DNA of 64,000 bases from NCBI GenBank assembly GCA_020796225.1, contig CM036754.1, positions 20,960,867 to 21,024,866 on the forward strand. The letters are read 5' to 3'. Shown here piece by piece: positions 22,274-33,603 of this stretch. The position numbers and the translations under genes were made by a program. Source of the DNA: Arion vulgaris. Its lineage: Eukaryota > Mollusca > Gastropoda > Stylommatophora > Arionidae. The notes below the pieces were generated by a model. That model saw only the letters and a program-made list of their open reading frames with translations. It searched no databases and was not told the origin of the DNA. The number at the start of each line of letters is the position of its first letter. The stretch's first letter is position 1.

Positions 22274-22579
22274 ATGCAACTACGTTCTCTTGGATGAAAA
22301 TGGTGGTCATCATCATTCTCAGCAGGGGGCGTGATCAAATCATAAAGAGAGAGAACACATGACAACGCAGTTAATCATTCATTTGTAGAACCTTTAAACA
22401 CATATATGTGTTAGATGTGTACAAGAAAACAGTATTTTCATTCGATGTTTCTAACATTTATATCAAATATTGTTTACCAAATTTCTTCCATTATATTTTG
22501 TGTTCACAAGATCGACTTATATCGCATGCACTGCTTCAGTATTACAATTATATTTGTTAAGTAAGTGTATTATAACAAT

Positions 22580-23130
22580 CAATTAAATGGAGTTCCAGAA
22601 ACTAGTTGATAAGGTTGTGACAGAAAGTACCAACAAAGGACTCAGTTTGAATATTAAGAAGACAGAAGTTATAATCATATCAAAAATGCAGACCCTGACA
22701 AAATGCAACATCACAGTAAATGGGATTGAGCTAAAACAAGTACAGCAATTGAAATACCTCGGAGTCCTGGTAACATCAAATGGCAGATGACGATCATAAA
22801 TAACGAGCAGAATAGGGCAGGAGAAGGAATCGTTCCTGAAAATGTTGAATGATGATAAGACACGAGAAAACTTATCATCAATATAAGAAAGGGGCAGTCG
22901 TCATTTTTCGGGCATGTGATGAGAAAGCGAGGTTTAGAACACATTGTGGCAATCGGTAAAATCGAAGGTAGACGAGACAGAGGAAGACAGAGAGAGAACA
23001 TTGTGGATAGCCTGACTTCACGGCATGGTAGATCGTCAACATCTGAGATGATAGGAAACACCAGAGACAGAGATTTATGGCGATCCTGATCTCCTACGCC
23101 AGCCGGCACGGCACCTGATGATGATGATGA
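22580..23130 (+). pseudogene. LINE-D fragment
   Basis: Translation gives LNIKKTEVIIISKM and LKYLGVLVTSNGR (the thumb-side end of an RT). A collapsed middle follows, then FFGHVMRKRGLEHIV, GRRDRGRQRENI and WHGRSSTSEMIGNTRDRD. It ends in GATGATGATGAT. An internal deletion removes the region between. Confidence 0.75.
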
Positions 23131-23479
23131 TAAGTATATTGAAAATCGTGTAGTTTCATCCGTGAATTAGTTTCGAAAATCTCATATCGTGCACCTCCAA
23201 GAGAGAGATAACTGTTCCCTAAGTAATACAAGTCACGAAATGCATTTATTGATTTGATTTCACTCTATATATTTCTTGTAGAACATAGGACAAACATTAC
23301 AATTGTCGCTCGTCAACGCTTTTTTAAATTGTAAAACTTATTGAACACTGTCCAGGGACTTATGATGATTTGACATTCTTCTGACATTCATCATCCATTT
23401 TTCATATTACTTTTCATTTTTCTGTATTTTCCATGATAGTTGCATTCGAGCACATATTTCATTATTTAGTTATTTTTTT
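23131..23479. other. unassigned sequence
   Basis: Nothing recognised. Confidence 0.35.
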
Positions 23480-24032
23480 GGTTGGTTCTTACTCCTCTCC
23501 TTGGTTGGTTCTTACTCCTCTCCTTGGTTGTTTCTTACTTATCTCCTTAGTTGTTTCTTACTTATCTCCTTAGTTGTTTCTTACTTATCTCCTTAGTTGT
23601 TTCTTACTTATCTCCTTGATTGTTTCTTACTAATCTCCTTGGTTGGTTCTTATTCATCACCTTTGTTGGTTCTTACTAATCTCCTTGGTTGGTTCTTATT
23701 CATCACCTTGGTTGGTTCTTACTAATCTCAGTGGTTGGTTCTTATTCATCACCTTTGTTGGTTCTTACTAATCTCCTTGGTTGGTTCTTACTAATCTCCT
23801 TGGTTGTTTCTTACTAATCTCCTTGGTTGGTTCTTACTAATCTCCTTGGTTGGTTCTTACTAATCTCAGTGGTTGGTTTTTATTCATCACCTTTGTTGGT
23901 TCTTACTAATCTCCTTGGTTGGTTCTTACTAATCTCCTTGGTTGGTTCTTACTAATCTCCTTGGTTGGTTCTTACTAATCTCAGTGGTGGGTTCTTACTC
24001 ATCTCCTTAGTTCTTATTCATCTCCTTTGCGT
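23480..24032. repeat. minisatellite, ~23-bp unit
   Basis: About 24 tandem copies of TTGGTTGGTTCTTACTAATC followed by TCC. The left zone carries a TTAGTTGTTTCTTACTTATC variant. A longer repeat of AATCTCAGTGGTTGG and TATTCATCACCTTTG variants recurs, showing higher-order duplication. Confidence 0.95.
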
Positions 24033-24130
24033 CTAGTATCCACCAATGTTGGTTTTTTTTAAAATTTTCTTTCACAAGTATGTGTTTGCTATAACTGAAA
24101 GTTTGTCTATCTGTTATCTTTTGTCTTTCC

Positions 24131-24800
24131 CCAGGTTAGTTAGTTAGTCTTTCCTCTTGGGCCTGTGGGCGGCCCATAGGGCAGAGGTCATAGCTCTCCA
24201 TGCCTCGCGGTTCGTTGCTATCTGTTTTAGGTCTTTAATGTTTGCTAGGCCCATCGTTGAGCCTTCTCTGATGATGGTTCTACGCAGAGTCTCTCTTGGT
24301 CTTACTCGTTTTCTTTTTCACTCTGGTGTCCATATGAGGGATTGGTAAGGGAGTCTTCTCTTATCCATTCTAAGTGTGTGGCCGATGTAGTTCCAGCGAC
24401 GCTTTCTTATAAAATTTGATACATTTTCTTGCTTGGTTTCTTGTCTTATTTGTGTATTGGGTCTGAAATCTGACCATTTGAGGTTCAGTATTCTTCTAAG
24501 ACATTTATTCTCAAAGTTATCTAATTTTCTTTCTAGAGCTTTTGTTGCTTTCCAACTCTCGCATCCATAAGTTAATACTGGAATCACACAAGAGTTAAAG
24601 ATCTTTAATTTTAAGTGCTTGCTGAGTGAATTGGACTTCCATATATTTGACAATTTGTTAAAAGCACTTGATGCCAATGCGATTCTGTATGGAATTTCTG
24701 GCGCTGTATCCCCGTAGATGTCATCATACTACCTAGGTATGTAAAACTTTTGACTTTTTCAAGAGTGTAGTTTTTTAGTTGGATATTTTCTGGACTGCTA
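24131..24800 (-). pseudogene. LINE-B, 5'-truncated copy 1
   Basis: The minus strand encodes ASSAFNKLSNIWKSNSLSK, FNSCVIPVLTYGCESWKATK, LRRILNLKWSDFRPN, FIRKRRWNYIGHTLRMDK and a frameshifted tail. The 3' end carries an ACTAACTAAC run. It is almost identical to 30760-31570 over ~640 bases, so both are young relative to most repeats here. Confidence 0.85.
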
Positions 24801-24844
24801 TTTTTTAGCTGGATATTTCCCAGGTGGATGATGGAATTAGTTGT

Positions 24845-25160
24845 CCACTCTTGGGGTAGAGCTATAATGTGCGTTCCAGGGCCAGATGAGTTGCCCTTAT
24901 TGTGTTATATCCGTGTTTATGTAGTGTGGTCTTGATATTATCTATCCATTGTTTTCTTGATCTTCCCTTGACTCTAGTACCTGATCTCTTTTTATGGTAA
25001 GCTGTTATTGGTGGTTGGTTGTTTGTATCATTCTAATTTCTTCAGTTTTAGTCTAAAAATTGCAATTTTAGTGTGATGGGTAGGTAGGTTCTTCTCCATT
25101 CGTTTGTCTGCTATGATTTCATGCGTAGTCAGTGCGCCTTAAATTCGTCGATTAGTTTAT
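24845..25160 (-). pseudogene. LINE-C-like 3' fragment
   Basis: Minus-strand translation gives RKQWIDNIKTTLHKHGYN then TIRATHLALERTL and a stop, the natural C-terminus also seen at 48.9 kb (ATHLAQDRKL). Confidence 0.65.
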
Positions 25161-26039
25161 GCTAGTTTTTAATCATTTCTAATAATTTCTAATAATTTAT
25201 AACTTTGATCTATATCAGTTTGCAATTTTCCAAGTTAGTTAACTTTGATTTTCCCTGTTAGTTTTAAAATGTTCTTCATAAAGTTAATGTTATTTCTCAT
25301 GTCAATATGCACATTTTTCAATTAGCTGATCCTAATTTTCCTTTACATTTCTATTTTTTTCTATTTATTCCGACATTATTATCTGTGCAAATTTTCATCT
25401 ATTTTTCACACCATTAGTGTTGACGAATTATTTAGCTCTCATAAAAATATTATTTTATAGTCATTACCGTTGTGAAAAAATTAATTGTGACGTTTCTTCT
25501 CGTACGGGCTTATGTGAGGAAATTAAGAATATCATATATCCTCCATGGGCGTACACAGAAGCTTTTCCATGGAGGAGCGAAATTTAAAAAAAATTAGTTG
25601 GAAGTTTACTACGCGGAAACGGAGAAGATCAGATTCGCATAAAGCTGTTTTAGTAAAAAATCAATTTTCCAGTGGGCGGCACTTGCCTCCATTCTTTCTC
25701 GATCAAATATACAATTAACATTTTAAGTATCAGAGAGGTAGCTGACGTCTTTAAGTGTTAGATCTTTCTGTACATTTGAAACATACACATTAAGAGTTAT
25801 AATCATCAATGTACAGGAGTTCTAAACCCTATTCTATAAAACTGAAAATTTATAGGCATACTTTCTATTTCTGGACAAATTCTGAATCTCCGACTGAGCT
25901 ACTGTGTAAAGGATCTGTCGCTGATATTTTCAAAAAGTTGACAGGAACTGTGTACCTATCGAACATATTGAGTGTAGAGAAGTCGAAGCTAACTGCACGG
26001 TGAGATATTGCTGCAAAGTGGTATATGGTTTTGTACAAA
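25161..26039. other. unassigned AT-rich sequence
   Basis: A short inverted pair CTCCATGG / CCATGGAG (near 25540 and 25567) is visible. No gene was recognised. Confidence 0.35.
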
Positions 26040-26257
26040 GCTAGTTCTTCATGGAAAGATGAAGGGTCTAGAGCCGAAGGATTGACTTCATTGCACCGGA
26101 TTTTTACCCCATAATTCTCGGTCCCTCTTCGCAAGTATGGCACGCCATCTGCCAAGCGTATTTCACAAAGCACAAACTTCGTAACTGTGGCAACAATCCT
26201 AGAGGTCTTTGGAAAAAATACACTCGTGAACAGAACAGCGCGGTCGGGATTTGAACC
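26040..26257 (-). mobile_element. SINE-A body
   Basis: The minus strand holds the SINE-A body: GACCGCGCTGTTCTGTTCAC, TAGGATTGTTGCCACAGTTA, GGCAGATGGCGTGCC and GCAATGAAGTCAATCC. The frame is open for ~138 codons, but this is a SINE, not a protein gene. Confidence 0.75.
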
Positions 26258-26455
26258 CACCACCTTCGGTACGCAAGTCAAAGGCTTAACGACTTAGTCA
26301 CAGTGACCACCAACATAATCCCCCACCACCTTCGGCAAGCAAGTCAAAGGCTTAACGACTTAGTCACAGTGACCACCAACATAATCCCCCACCACCTTCG
26401 GCACGCAAGTCAAAGGCTTAACGACTTAGTCACAGTGACCACCAACATAATTATA
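26258..26455 (-). repeat. tandem triplication of the SINE-A tRNA-like head (66-bp period)
   Basis: Three copies of a 66-bp unit, with the CTTCGG mark at 26265, 26331 and 26397. Each carries, on the minus strand, GGTCACTGTGACTAAGTCGT (A-box region). The copy next to the body keeps the B-box GGGTTCAAATCC. The spacer ACATAATCCCC is part of the repeated unit. Confidence 0.85.
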
Positions 26456-26579
26456 GAAAGATATGTCAGTGTACTGATAAATTAAAAGTAATGTAAACAT
26501 TTGTACTGGAACCAATGACAAATATAAATGTAAGTAATTTAGGAAGATAAACATGAAGAAAAACATCTGATGTACTTAT

Positions 26580-26960
26580 TGGATAAAACACAAACAAAGA
26601 AAGCATGGGAGCCGCATGATTACGGAGTGTAGAGCATAAAAAGCAATTTGAAGAACGCGATTACATCTGGTGTGTCCAAAAAGAAGATGAAAGGTGACAC
26701 ATATATGATAATGAATTGTTATCTAAAGAAAGAGAGGAGAAGAAACAGAAACCGAGATGTTGAAAGAATGGATCAAATCTGCTGCAAATAACTATCATAT
26801 GGAACCCCCAGGGCAATAGAGGTAGGGGAAGACCCAGGAACACTTGGAGACGGGAATTGGAGAAGGAATGCAAGAAAATGGAATTGCAAGAAAATGGGGA
26901 GAGAGTGGAGAGATCTGGAAAAGATGGCATTCGATAGGCGGACCTATGCTTCCCTAGGGG
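26580..26960 (+). pseudogene. LINE-I 3' fragment
   Basis: It contains RGRGRPRNTWRRELEKECKK, a RTE-type C-terminal sequence, then ADLCFPRGDG. A 17-base duplication (AAAATGGAATTGCAAGA region) interrupts it. Its relative is at 45055. Confidence 0.65.
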
Positions 26961-26988
26961 CGACGGGTGAAGAATAAGAATCCCTTGT

Positions 26989-27090
26989 CCCTTCGTAGCC
27001 GATATACTGGCGTACAGTATTTGTTAATATGACGCAAAGCAAGTATACTAGCTAATCTAATGTACATTGTAAAGTAAATACGTCATAGGG
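26989..27090. mobile_element. piggyBac-type MITE
   Basis: The inverted ends CCCTTCG and CCCTATGACG, with TTAA at 27091-27094 on the right, enclose TATACTGGC and TGACGCAAAGC blocks that match 10934-11073 in the same orientation. The left TTAA has decayed to TTGT. Confidence 0.45.
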
Positions 27091-27094
27091 TTAA

Positions 27095-27372
27095 AATAAA
27101 TTACAGAGTAAAAGGATAAAGGATTAGCCGAGACAACGTTGAACGGAGTTTAAGGATATCCGATAGACGATTCAGATAATCCTTATACATTCATTATTTA
27201 TTATATTCTTGCATGTACTACTTATATTTCTTGCCTTAAATACAATTGTACACGCTATTTCAAAATTGAAAATTTGTTCAATTGACATTGAAGTAATTAA
27301 AGAATGTTCATAACTTTAATTTATAAGAATAGATTTGTTTGTATTTTTCTGTTTGTTATCTCTTTGTTTATG

Positions 27373-27403
<31 letters not shown>

Positions 27404-28264
27404 TTCTCTCTCTCTCAGTCTCTCTCGTTCTATACATTTCTATTATTTCATGCATCAGTAAATATTTGAAAAAAATTATTTATCAATTTTGAAATGTATT
27501 TATCACATTTAAAATCTATGAAAATAATATTAAAGTAAAAATCTGACAGTTCGTGCCGCAAAGTTTGGCATATTTTCCTAATTATTAGATAAACGTAAAA
27601 ATAAAGGTGGCACGCTACAATACTTTAATTATTACTACTATGAACTTGAGACAACTATTATTTTTAGAAATATGAACACCGAAATAACAAACCCAGTTCA
27701 TGTGGAATCAATCTCATTCACAGGACGAGCAATGAACAAGTAGGATAAATTCACCAATGACATTTCTCCTACATGGATTAGTGTTGTTAGCCAGTCAGCA
27801 AATACTGCTGCTTGGGGGTGTGACACGAGAAGCCACATATGAGCTAAGTGGAAATATGAGAATCATATATAATCATAATTATCTGCTACCAGTAACTATA
27901 TGACTGTCACTTTTCATGAGGTACTACCCCCTCCCCACACTCCTCTCTACCCATAACCTCAATGAGCTGTAACTTCTTCAGCGATCTCTGGTCACGCGCT
28001 TAGTCTACCGTGGACCACAAAATGGGCAGTCAGCTTCTGGTCTGTCAGGTCTCCCAAAGCTTAGTTTTTAGGTCGACTGGGTGTGACAACATGTTGCTTC
28101 TCAGCTTACCCAGGAGATGACATTCTTGCAGGACATGCTCTGATGTCTGTTCCGTCTGTAGACACTGTCAGTTTGCTGTTTGACTTATTCCTAGAAGGAA
28201 CAATTAGTAAAATCAAATGAACAAGTTCTGAAGGAACCAAATAGACACCTGCCTCAAAGAAAAA
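27095..28264. other. unassigned sequence with a TC microsatellite
   Basis: A TC/CTCTCT microsatellite lies at ~27373-27426. The rest, including GC-richer sequence around 27900-28150, has no recognisable gene. Confidence 0.4.
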
Positions 28265-28269
28265 ACACA

Positions 28270-28902
28270 CTTAAACTGTCTTGGTCTCGATACGATGCAC
28301 ACAAGACCGCTGCAGAAAATATTGGAAACTAAACTCGGTCTCAATACGATGCACACAACAAGACCGCTACAGAAAATATTGGAAACTAAACTTGGTCTCA
28401 ATACGATGCACACAACAAGACCGCTGCAGAAAATATTGGAAACTAAACTCGGTCTCAATACGATGCACACAACAAGACCGCTACAGAAAATATTGGAAAC
28501 TAAACTTGGTTTCGATACGATGCACACAACAAGACCGCTGCAGAAAATATTGGAAACTAAACTTGGTCTCAATACAATGCACACAACAAGACCGCTGCAG
28601 AAAATATTGGAAACTAAACTTGGTCTCGATACGATGCACACAACAAGACCGCTGCAGAAAATATTGGAAACTAAACTTGGTCTCAATACAATGCACACAA
28701 CAAGACCGCTGCAGAAAATATTGGAAACTAAACTTGGTCTCGATACGATGCACACAACAAGACCGCTGCAGAAAATATTGGAAACTAAACTTGGTCTCGA
28801 TACGATGCACACAACAAGACCGCTGCAGAAAATATTGGAAACTAAACTTGGTCTCGATACGATGCACACAACAAGACCGCTGCAGAAAATATTGGAAACT
28901 AA
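28270..28902. repeat. 57-bp minisatellite, 11 copies
   Basis: Eleven units of the type GGTCTCGATACGATGCACAC, then AACAAGACCGCTGCAGAAAA, then TATTGGAAACTAAACTT. Because 57 is divisible by three, frames stay open on both strands. The first four copies alternate GCTGCAG/GCTACAG and later ones alternate AATACAATG/GATACGATG, a dimeric (114-bp) higher-order pattern. Confidence 0.95.
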
Positions 28903-29064
28903 AATGTAAGGAAAGCGAAGAAATAGTTATACATGGACAACCTTTATTTCGGAGTCATTCACACATTCCGTTCACATTTACTCTATCCTAAAGAAAACCG
29001 ACGAGATGCAATGAAGATGCATTATCAGAAGTTTGCGTCAGTTTTGATACAGCCAAGAGCACAA

Positions 29065-29340
29065 CTGAGCCGCAGTAGCGTAGTTGTTAGTGAACTCGCT
29101 TCTCAAGGCTGGTGGTCCGGGTTCAGCTCCCATAGTGGGCGTGGAATTTTTCCCAGACCGCGACGGCTCTCAGGTCGACCCAGCCTCAACTGGGTACCAG
29201 ACATACTCTGGGAAGTAAAGGCGGCCGGCGTGATGCTGACCACATCACCCATCGCGTGCCGACGGTCAATGAAAATACAGGCCTAACACTGTATTGCCCT
29301 ATATACCACAAGGTATGAAAGGGTTCCTTTACTTTTTTTA
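29065..29340 (+). mobile_element. SINE-B, best copy
   Basis: The tRNA-like head is GTAGCGTAGTTGTTAGTGAA (A-box) and GGTTCAGCTCCC (B-box). The body includes GGCTCTCAGGTCGACCCAGC, CTCAACTGGGTACCAG and GTGATGCTGACCACATCACC, and the end is T-rich. Partial copies lie at 3510, 9225, 14495, 36440 and 55925. Confidence 0.8.
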
Positions 29341-29769
29341 CTTTACTAAGAGCACAACTACTCGAAATCGTATTCTATGTTGAGTTCCGATTACGCCAAT
29401 ACCCTATAGTATATTCCCCAAAATGGAGTCTATTTGGTATTCTTTGTTCAGAATGTCAATCAAGTTTGCGTGGCTCTGATAATATATGAGTTATAGTTTC
29501 AACAAAGGTCGGAAAAACAACTATAATACAATATGACGATTATCAGATGATGAAATGATTGTTCGACTCAAGGTCTAGTCCGTGCTAGACGAGCTTGTGA
29601 AGACTGAAATTGTGATCAACAGTGATCAAACAACATCCTTATTGAGAGACAAAGACGAATATGTAGAAGTACCAGAAGAAGAAAAAGACCCTTTTCGTCG
29701 TTACCGACGGTCAATTAGCAAGTGTTTTACTGTGACAAGTTCTAAGTTTTCGCTTTTCTTTCTTGTCTT
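29341..29769. other. unassigned sequence
   Basis: No gene recognised. Confidence 0.35.
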
Positions 29770-30600
29770 TCAGTTCATACCTCTCTTTTCAAAAGAATCT
29801 GCGCCCTTGCGCAATGTCGCTTTCCACACAATTCTCATTAGATAGTTTTTCCCATTTGCTGGGACCGATAGAAAAGTTCTTCGCTGAGGCCTTGCGGATA
29901 TCTGAGAGGTGGTCTGCGTTGAGGTCTCTTTTCCTTCGAAAGTTCGCAAAACAACATTTGTTTTGGTATGCCGCAATTGTTCATTCTTCTCCAATGCCCT
30001 AACCATCTTAGTCTACTACTGCTGAGCTTGTCCATGATGGAAGACAAGTTTGCACGTTGCAGTACTTCAGAGTTAGTAATCTTATCGTACCACCCGATGT
30101 TTATAATCTTGCGGAGATATCGAAGGAAAGGTGTTACGTCTCCTCTCGTGCCTTGAGCAGACCGTCCATGTTTTTTAGCCATATAGTAAAGAACTAAATA
30201 CATAAATACACAGGCTCGATATATTTGAATCTTCGTCTGCAATGTTAGTTTTGTGTTGTCCCACGCTCGCTTTGATAGTTTTCCGAATGTATTAGCCGCA
30301 CTCGCTATTCGATCGTTGACTTCTTCATCAAGACAAAATCTCGCAGTGACCATGGAGACAAGATAGCAAAATTGTTGAACTGGTGTTAAATGGTTAACAT
30401 TTGAAGTGATATTTATTAATGTGTTACTTCCCTGACATAAAGCAACTGTTTTGGTGACACTTATAGTCAGAGAATAAAGGTCGCAAAGTTATTGATTAGG
30501 GATTGTAATGTAGCCTCACTGTGTGCGACTAAGAAAGCATAGTCAGCGAAAAGGAGTTCCTTGAGAAGAATTTCTCTTGTTTTTGTCATGAAGTTGAAGT
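29770..30600 (-). pseudogene. LINE-G, 3' part
   Basis: An open minus frame of ~170 codons reads DEEVNDRIASAANTFGKLSK, TLQTKIQIYRACV, FLRYLRKIINIGWYDKITNS and SSSRLRWLGHWRRM, followed by a PQRRPPLRYPQ-type segment. That is the RT thumb/C-terminal region of a non-LTR element. Upstream to ~30600 it continues in broken frames. The second half is frameshifted. Confidence 0.8.
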
Positions 30601-30759
30601 ATTAAATTTTATATTAAAAAAAAACAATCAAATAATAAAATAATAAAAATAGTAAAAAGTATTAAAATAATCGATGAAAACTTCATCCTGATATAAAGTT
30701 TAATTAATTTTTTTAAAGTATTGTGCTTACGAAAAAAAAATTCGAAACATTAAGCTATT

Positions 30760-31570
30760 GTTAGTTAGTTAGTCTTTCCTCTTGGGCCTGTGGGCGCATA
30801 GGGCAGAGGTCATAGCTCTCCATGTCTCGCGGTTCGTTGCTATCTGTTTTAGGTCTTTAATGTTTACTAGGCCCATCGTTGAGCCTTCTCTGGTGATGGT
30901 TCTACGCAGAGTCTCTCTTGGTCTTCCTCGTTTTCTTTTTCCCTCTGGTGTCCATATGAGGGATTGGTAAGGAGTCTTCTCTCATCCATTCTAAGTGTGT
31001 GGCCGATGTAGTTCCAGAGGCGCTTTCTTATAAAATTTGATACATTTTCTTGCTTGGTCTCTTGTCTTATTTGTGTATTGGGTCTGAAATCTGACCATTT
31101 GAGGTTCAGTATTCTTCTAAGACATTTATTCTCAAAGTTATCTAATTTTCTTTCTAGAGCTTTTGTTGCTTTCCAACTCTCGCATCCATAAGTTAATACT
31201 GGAATCACACAAGAGTTAAAGATCTTTAATTTTAAGTACTTGCTGAGTGAATTGGACTTCCATATATTTGACAATTTGTTAAAAGCACTTGATGCCAATG
31301 CGATTCTGTGTGGAATTTCTGGCGCTGTATCCCCGTAGATGTCATCATACTCCCTAGGTATGTAAAACTTTTGACTTTTTCAAGAGTGTAGTTTTTAGTT
31401 GAATATTTTCTGGACTGCTGGTAAGGTCAACAATTTTTGTTTTTGTGGTGTTTATTTGGAGACCAATTTGTCCTGAGATATTTTGGAGAAGGTTTATTTT
31501 CATTTGAATATCTTGATGTGATGAACTCAAAAGGGCTATATCGTCGGCAAAATATAGCTATTGAGAAACA
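30760..31570 (-). pseudogene. LINE-B, 5'-truncated copy 2 with F-A-D-D motif
   Basis: It matches 24131-24800 and extends further 5'. Near 31530-31560 the minus strand encodes YFADDIALLSSSHQDIQMK, which holds the catalytic A-D-D of the reverse transcriptase. The thumb and the same C-terminus follow. A 3' ACTAAC run is present. Frameshifts make it non-functional. Confidence 0.85.
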
Positions 31571-32154
31571 CATTATTTTCTGGAAAATCTGATTAACGTT
31601 ATAGTGGGATGAGTGAAATAGGGTGCCAGAGATATACCACACTGGCGACTAGGCGGGCATGGCGATGGACAGCGCTGCTGTACACTGTTTCCAGAAAACC
31701 TTCCAAAATACGACAATTACTATCCAAACTGTTTTCCTGTTACAAAAGTATTTATGATAGCTCACTGTTGTTGTTGTATCCGTGACATTCAAAACGGTTG
31801 GCATAAATCAATTGTATCATGTGGCTTCTGCGTGTTTCATCGATTCTGCTGACATTTAAAACATCAGTATTATGATTGCATGCCAGCAGGTTAAGGATTG
31901 TGTGTTTTATGGGTTTTGTTAAGGTTCTCCCAAATTCTGAAGTCATGCAAGCATATGCACTTACGGTGGATAGGCGTGTCCGGTTTGTCTGAATTATATT
32001 CCTATAATTCTTCTTAGATCTTCTGCTGGTCTGATCTGCTGATGTGATAACAACTATTGACATTCTATTCAGTAGCATGTTTATTACAGATATGAAATTG
32101 AATTGCACATAAGACGAGCAATTTCTCAGTGACTACTCTACACGTTTCCATGGC
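31571..32154. other. unassigned sequence
   Basis: A 118-codon minus frame at 31752-32108 has no recognisable domain, and I do not call it a gene. Confidence 0.35.
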
Positions 32155-32490
32155 TGACCCATTTTTCTTTTGTCGTCACATTGTTACCGGTTGTTGCTCA
32201 GTGTTGTGGTATTCTGTTTCTGTTTTGCGATATTCTAGATCAGAGGCTTGGGTGATAGTTATTTTTGCTTTTTGACAGGATTCTGCTATGCAGTCTATCC
32301 ATCTTTTTCGTGGTCTTCTAGATATTTTTCCTAATGCTCTATTGTAGAAAACTGTATAGTGCTACAGTTGAGTTTGGTTGCAATCTTATTAAGTGACCAA
32401 ACCACTTCAATCTTTGTTTCTCAATGTAATTCAAGCAAGGTTCTGTCCCAACTTTATTTCTTATGATTTTGGTGACTGTTTTTTCTGGTT
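32155..32490 (-). pseudogene. LINE-C 3' fragment
   Basis: The nucleotide sequence is collinear with 7740-8110, including TTGTCGTCACATTGTTACCG and the TTTCTCAATGTAATTCAAGC block. It is decayed. Confidence 0.65.
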
Positions 32491-32589
32491 TTTGTTATAC
32501 AGATACACAAAAATGAGAAAATCCAATGTTACAAAATAAAATAAAGGAAGTTCTAAATTTTATATACTCAGAAAGTACAAAATCACAGG

Positions 32590-33235
32590 CCGGTCCAGAT
32601 TTACATTTCCTGTTGTTGTTTGGTATCAAAGGTTACTAGACTGATAACCTTCTAGTCCAGATTTACATTTCCTCTGTTGTTTGATATCCAAGGTTACTAG
32701 ACTGATAACCTTCTAGTCCAGATTTACATTTCCTCTGTTGTTGTTTGGTATCAAAGGTTACTAGACTGATAACCTTCTAGTCCAGATTTACATTTCCTCT
32801 GTTGTTTGATATCCAAGGTTACTAGACTGATAACCTTCTAGTCCAGATTTACATTTCCTCTGTTGTTGTTTGATATCCAAGGTTACTAGACTGATAACCT
32901 TCTAGTCCAGATTTACATTTCCTCTGTTGTTTGATATCCAAAGGTTACTAGACTAATAACCTACTAGTCCAGATTTACATTTCCTCTGTTGTTGTTTGAT
33001 ATCCAAGGTTACTAGACTGATAACCCTCTAGTCCAGATTTACATTTCCTCTGTTGTTTGATATCCAAAGGTTACTAGACTGATAACCTTCTAGTCTAGAT
33101 TTACATTTCCTCTGTTGTTGTTTGGTATCCAAGGTTACTAGACTGATAACCTTCTAGTCCAGATTTACATTTCCTCTGTTGTTTGATATCCAAAGGTTAC
33201 TAGACTGATAACCTTCCGGTCCAGATACACATTTT
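32590..33235. repeat. minisatellite, ~58-64-bp units
   Basis: About ten copies of CAGATTTACATTTCCTCTGT, then TTGATATCCAAGGTTACTAG, then ACTGATAACCTTCTAGTC. Most copies alternate GTTGTTGTTTG and GTTGTTTG, giving ~122-bp dimers. Each unit contains GGTTA/TAACC inverted arms. Confidence 0.9.
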
Positions 33236-33350
33236 CCCTGTTGTTTACAATCCAGAAGCACACTGGGCTGTTGCCCGTTGACCCACATTTCCCTTGCTGC
33301 TCACAATCCAGAAGCACAGTGAGCTGTTGCCCATTAACCCAAATACACAT
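33236..33350. repeat. two-copy ~60-bp tandem repeat
   Basis: ACAATCCAGAAGCACACTGG with GGCTGTTGCCCGTTGACCCA is repeated with differences downstream (AGTGAGCTGTTGCCCATTAA). It abuts the preceding array. Confidence 0.65.
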
Positions 33351-33603
33351 TTTCGTTCAAATAATCTATGAAAACAACACATTTATATTATATAAGAATT
33401 TTATTTTCACGTTGCCATTTGTCTATATAACAGAATGATATTCAACGAACAAGTGACTATATAAGTAAACATATCCCAGTAAGTAACAAGAATCAAAGAA
33501 GTAACTTCAATGAAAGAATATAGCCATCAGTTAATGGTATATACAATTTTTAAAATATAAAAAGTGAATATAAAGCAAACAATCAAAATTTATGTTTAGT
33601 AGA

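Noticed and set aside
23480..24032. CRISPR-like regular short repeats
   Set aside because: Units are contiguous without unique spacers, and the context is an animal genome. It is a minisatellite.
25865..26281. 138-codon minus-strand frame
   Set aside because: It coincides with a SINE-A body that recurs elsewhere without the frame.
28281..28991. Long repetitive open frames on both strands (up to 236 codons)
   Set aside because: They are produced by a 57-bp tandem repeat whose period is a multiple of three. No start context, splice site or domain supports a protein.
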